NCBI GenBank assembly: GCA_003013855.2
Contig: ML058586.1
Location: 1,850,196 to 1,914,195 of the forward strand
Direction of reading: 5' to 3'
Source: Liriodendron chinense
Taxonomy: Eukaryota > Streptophyta > Magnoliopsida > Magnoliales > Magnoliaceae
Length of the DNA stretch: 64,000 nucleotides
In this document: one piece after another, positions 60,300-64,000 of the stretch
Position numbering within the stretch: position 1 is the stretch's first letter
Layout of the letters: every line of letters starts with the position of its first letter
The notes under the pieces: model-generated
The model's input: only the letters and a program-made list of their open reading frames with translations
What the model was told of the DNA's origin: nothing
Databases searched by the model: none
Program-made: the position numbers and the translations under genes

Positions 60300-60690
60300 A
60301 TCCTGTCTCTGCGTGTCCATTATAATTCCATCGGAGACGCTAAGGCTACACGCATGAGACAGGTTGTTCATGTGCATACCACCTTATGAGCCATCATGGT
60401 ACACCGGAATGAGATCTAAGCCGTCAGTCACGCAGAGCCCACCATATATAATCTCTGGACTTGCCCACAATATTAGTAGTAGAATGACTTGCAAAGTTTT
60501 CCCATCCATCTATTCTTTTTCTAGTGTGGTCCACATTTTCATACAATAGCCTTATTTTTTGCGCCATAGAATGAAAATGTTGTGAATCACCAAACGTACG
60601 GCTTGGATTTCATGCCCATGTGCCACGTTAGCACATTTGGTGGCGTGTAAGTGATTTGCTTAGTCCACGCGTCTAGTCTTAGCAAAGATC
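60300..60690. repeat. Segment shared with 47515-47930
   Basis: GAGACGCTAAGGCTACACGC, GAGACAGGTTGTTCATGTGC and AATGAGATCTAAGCCGTCAG, then CACGCGTCTAGTCTTAGC, follow the same order as 47.5-47.9 kb. Confidence 0.6.
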
Positions 60691-61039
60691 TCTTAGCTCA
60701 TGCAAATAAGTGTCCCTAATCAGACAAATGTAGCCGTTGAACCAATGTCCTGTTGAATCTGAGCCGTTGCTACTTTTGGGAGCAAATTCCGTGCCTCTGG
60801 AAGCCCGGCGCTTTCCGTGCTTGCATGTCATTGTGAATACGTAGCACACAGGGATCAGATCGGAACCGTCCATTCGGTGCTGCCAACACTGATCGGCCCA
60901 TGGTCCAATATTACAATGCGTAGCCAGTTCTAGCCCTTGGTGGATACAAATGGACATTAACAAAGACTAGCAACGGCTCCTATTAATTGAGGGAAAAAAA
61001 AAAAGGCAGGTTGCTTAGATCGGAGACAAATAACTGCAC

Positions 61040-61675
61040 ACCGACCCAATAATGGAAATGGACGGCACAAATTCATCGGGCGAAATCAAGCGGTTTATGG
61101 TGATTCGATCGGTGCAATCTTCGAGATACGCACCATCCACAGCATTTCCACAACATAAACGGTCTCAATTGTTGTGAACTATTGCCACGTGTACCGTGGA
61201 TGAGCTGATGATTGGCACACTTTGCCCCTCAGCTGGATAGAATCTAGACGGAGAGACCATTTCCAACCAATCTATCTATTCAAAACCAGAAGCAAGGAAA
61301 AAGGTTGCAAGAGAAAACTCGGCAAAAGCTACCATTTCTAAATGGGGCCGAGTCCTGTATGCGTTTGTCATGAACCATTAAGTTGTGGTGACTCATCTCC
61401 AGCAATCCAAACCGTCCAAAGAGTGGATCCAGTTGCTGATTGTCACTAACCCCAAAACCACAATGGTCGGTGCGCATCACCGTGTTTAAGGTTCGCCAAT
61501 CCATGCCATAAGGCTATTGACTTGAGTCAAGGCTATGGATTGATGACTCGTCCAAGTTGACTCGGTCTCAATGAGTCCAATCGGGTGCAGGCTGCAGCAC
61601 CAGACGTCAGTCGAGTTGTAACTCCACTCGGGATCAAACGAGTCGGTCCGAGTCACAAGTCATAAAACCGAAAGC
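61040..61675 (+). promoter_or_regulatory. Upstream region of membrane-protein copy 3
   Basis: Collinear with the upstream regions of copies 1 and 2, with the G-box CACGTG at 61186-61191 and the GTATGCGTTTGTCATGAACC block near 61360. It breaks off at about 61675, before any exon, where a MITE terminus (GCGGATTGCACATTGAG) and Gypsy sequence begin. Confidence 0.6.
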
Positions 61676-61735
61676 GGATTGCACATTGAGAAAACTATGT
61701 GGAGTCCACCGTTGAGTTATTTATTCCAAGAGTTA
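61676..61735. repeat. Left-terminus fragment of the palindromic MITE
   Basis: GCGGATTGCACATTGAG, then TATGTGGAGTCCACCGTTGAG, matches a left end. Only about 60 bp remains beside the Gypsy fragment. Confidence 0.5.
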
Positions 61736-61739
61736 CTTA

Positions 61740-62907
61740 AAGGAGCTACTTATCCAAGAGTTGCATGATGGTGGCTTTGACGGTCACCTAGGGCAAGACA
61801 AAACCATTACTCTTCTGAAAGAGCGATATTATTGGTCACAGCTGAAGCGAGATGTTCGCAAAGCGGTGCATATATGCCATACATGTCAATATTCTAAGGG
61901 ACAGTTTCGGAATTCGAGTCTTTACACTCCATTACCTATACATGATGGCCCCTAGGAAGATTTATCTATGGACTTCATACTTGGTCTACCATGGACTCAT
62001 CGTGGCATGTATTATTGGATTATGTGCTCGTAGTAGTGAAAAGGTTTTCAAAGATGACACACTTTATCCCATGACCATCGACACGACGCATGTCACAAAT
62101 TTATTCTTTTGGGAGGTCGTGTGGCTACTCGGTATTCCTAAGTCCATCACGTCCAATCATGACACAAAGTTCCTCAACTACTTTTAGAGGGCTTTGTAGA
62201 AGCGATTCGACACTCAATCTCCGTTTAGCAGTGTATATCATCCACAGACAGATGGGCAAATTAAAGTTGTGAACCATACTTTGAAAAATCTCATTCAATG
62301 TTTCTTTGGCGACAAACCGAAGCAATGGGATTCGACATTAGCACAAGCGGAGTTTGCGTTTAACAACATGCTGAATCATTCTACTGGAAAATATCTATTT
62401 GAAATTGTGTATGGACATATACTTAGACATATACTTGATTTGGTTCCATTGCTCAAGCTCCCAAGTGTAAGCATGGTTGTAGAGCATATGACGAACCGAA
62501 TCATAGGCATTCATGTATATGTTTGAGCCAAGCCACAACCTTCTAACAATAAATACAAGGAGCTGGTTGACAAGTATCGGCAACCGAATGTGTTTGAGGT
62601 GGGTGACAACGCGATGGTTCATCTATACAAGGAAAAATTTTCAACCAGGACATACAATAAGCTGAAGAACAAGAAGATTGGATCGATACCTATCCTTCAT
62701 AAGATCAATTGTAACGTCTATGTTGTTGATCTTCCGGACAACATGGAGATCTTGCATACATTCAACATCGCATACCTGTACGAGTATCACGAGCTTACTT
62801 CAAAAGATAACTCGAGGACGACTTCTTTTGAAGTAGAGGGGATTGATGTAGAACGGGCCACGGACGCATGCATTCATGGCTCAAATGGACTAGAGGAAGG
62901 AGCCTAA
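61740..62907 (+). pseudogene. Ty3/Gypsy integrase fragment, dead
   Basis: Reads in broken frames as the integrase zinc finger (HDGGFDGHLGQDKT, YYW, HICHTCQYSKG), catalytic core (MDFILGLPW with the first Asp, SNHDTKFLNYF with the second) and C-terminal domain (EVGDNAMVHLYKEKFSTRTY, NVYVVDLPDN, FNIAYLYEYH), ending RTTSFEVEGIDVE. The catalytic Glu position reads Lys (62263-62265, in TDGQIKVVNHTL). Stops occur near 61954, 62187 and 62524. Reverse transcriptase, RNase H, gag and both LTRs are absent, so this is a 5'-truncated piece. Confidence 0.88.
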
Positions 62908-63180
62908 GAGAAGGCAACAGAAATCAGTATAGTTCGATTGACCAACTAATCTCATTGGTTAGTCGAAATTATGCCAGGAAGTCCAGTTGCTTGCTGGACA
63001 ATTTTGGGTTTGCTCAATCGACTGACCCGATTGATGTTGGTCCCTCGAAAATTCTTCGGATTGTAGGCTTGGTCTTTGGACTCTTTTAAGTTGTTTTGGT
63101 CGCCCGACCAACTCTATCGGTCGACTAACCGGCCGGCTGACCAACAACGATCGATGGATAGAGCTATACACAAACCGAGC
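62908..63180 (+). repeat. Possible LTR remnant after the Gypsy fragment
   Basis: Palindromic motifs (GATTGACCAACTAATC, GGTTAGTCGA, GGTCGACTAACCGGCCGG) surround TTGCTTGCTGGACAATTTT. This resembles the layout in the LTRs of the Copia element and at 30.1 kb. No LTR ends could be fixed. Confidence 0.35.
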
Positions 63181-63360
63181 CAACTTGAAGAGCCTGCTCG
63201 GCTTAGCTCGAAAAGGCTCGGTTCGACTCGATTCGTAGGGTGGATCAAGCAAAGCCGAGCATATTTTATGAGCTCGTTGAAAATTCGAGCCAAGCTCAAG
63301 CTTGGCCTAAGCTCAATTCGGCTTGATTCGGCTCAAGCCAGGCGCTCAAATAAACTCAGT
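63180..63360. repeat. Fragment with GAGCTCGGCTCGA-type motifs, hAT-like end
   Basis: Clusters such as GAGCCAAGCTCAAGCTTGG and TCGGCTTGATTCGGCTC resemble the ends of the element at 32255-33257. No complete terminus is visible. Confidence 0.4.
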
Positions 63361-63479
63361 TTGTATTTTTTTAATATATAATTTTTTTTTTATAGAATCG
63401 AGGGCCCTCGCCCTAAACCCAATTCTTTTTTTCATTCGAGCGCCCTAACTTTACACAATATTACATTTGTCCTAGAGCT

Positions 63480-64000
63480 TTTGACCATTGGTTAGGTTCT
63501 TAACCATATCAGAGTCTCTTGACTGATTTTTCTTTTTTGTTTTGAGTCTACAACCGATTCTCCTCTCTTTTAGACCATGTTTGATGGTGGATGAACAAAT
63601 TTACAGGTCCATTCAAACCCTAAAGCATTGAAAACATACAAATTTTATTTCTCTAAGAACGAGCATTAACAAATAATTGATGGGCAGGTTCCTACCCAAA
63701 ATGACTAGCCAATGTTAATGGGCCTCTTCCCAATATATAACCCAACAATCTCTCCAACCTCTAGCCAATGTGGGACAAAACCCAACAATCCCCCCTCTTC
63801 CAATGGGTCATCCACGCTTGTGTCTCACTTGTGTTTCATCTTATTTTTCCTTTTCTTCATTTCATCTTTTTAGGAAAAACCGTTTCACACCTTTTCTAAT
63901 GGTAATTATCCTTATTATAGGTGGCTGTACCTTCTTGACTTGTTATCGCCTTACGCTCGGATATATTACTTACTAAACGCAATGATATGATATGTAATTA
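63480..64000 (+). pseudogene. AIG1/rolling-stone-like membrane protein, fragment copy 3
   Basis: 63500-63675 matches intron 5 of copy 2 (57100-57300). 63676-63795 is a TRIM-like insert that replaces the start of exon 6. 63796-63830 retains the QWVIHACVSL part of exon 6, and 63921-63962 is exon 7 with small deletions that shift the frame. The exon 6 donor is also altered. Exons 1-5 are absent. Homology runs off the window end, so exon 8 may lie beyond it. Confidence 0.8.

Noticed and set aside
1..64000. CRISPR arrays, bacterial operons, rRNA or tRNA genes
   Set aside because: No regularly spaced identical repeats with unique spacers, and no rRNA or tRNA cloverleaf seen by eye. The window is clearly plant nuclear DNA. 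A tRNA scan was not possible.

Overview
This is plant nuclear DNA. It has GT-AG introns, (CT)n, (TA)n and (AC)n microsatellites, and many transposons. The dominant dispersed repeat, built around GGGGCCCACCATGATGT and GCCGTCCATCC, is one I associate from memory with magnoliid genomes (Lauraceae, Magnoliaceae). A magnoliid source is an inference, not a proof. About 2 kb of the 64 kb is protein-coding exon of working genes.

Layout. 0.2-7.4 kb: degenerate tandem arrays that may be CACTA-type subterminal repeats, interrupted by a complete but decayed Ty1/Copia element at 1060-6312 with paired LTRs and a 5-bp target duplication. 7.5-9.4 kb: dispersed palindromic elements. 9830-11408 (+): a four-exon gene for a 98-residue A_thal_3526 ('plant protein 1589') domain protein. 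15884-18937 (-): a complete six-exon YABBY gene of INNER NO OUTER type (200 residues). 19-34.5 kb: transposon-rich sequence, mostly Mutator-like palindromic MITEs, two non-autonomous hAT-like elements with 8-bp target duplications, and a dead Copia pol fragment on the minus strand. 34.6-64 kb: three copies of one duplicated locus. Copy 1 (34.6-40.6 kb) has a frameshifted start and is cut off in exon 3. Copy 2 (49.2-59.1 kb) is intact, with eight coding exons for a 347-residue multipass membrane protein of the AIG1/rolling-stone-like plant family. Copy 3 (61.0 kb to beyond the window) keeps the promoter and the exon 6-7 region, with Gypsy and other repeat debris between.

The genes form no obvious pathway. 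The A_thal_3526 protein is a small regulator whose Arabidopsis relatives are linked to repression of photosynthetic gene expression. INO is a transcription factor of outer-integument growth. The membrane protein is uncharacterised. From memory, an A_thal_3526 gene (At1g10657) sits next to a relative of this membrane protein (At1g10660) in Arabidopsis, so the window may hold an ancient gene pair.

The strongest novelty candidate is the palindromic element family, present in roughly 25-30 full or partial copies here. Each copy is almost entirely one inverted repeat of about 380-530 bp, and the clearest copies are flanked by 9-11 bp direct repeats, which points to Mutator-type mobilisation. All exon models were built by hand from splice signals, reading phase and family similarity, without alignment software or transcript data.
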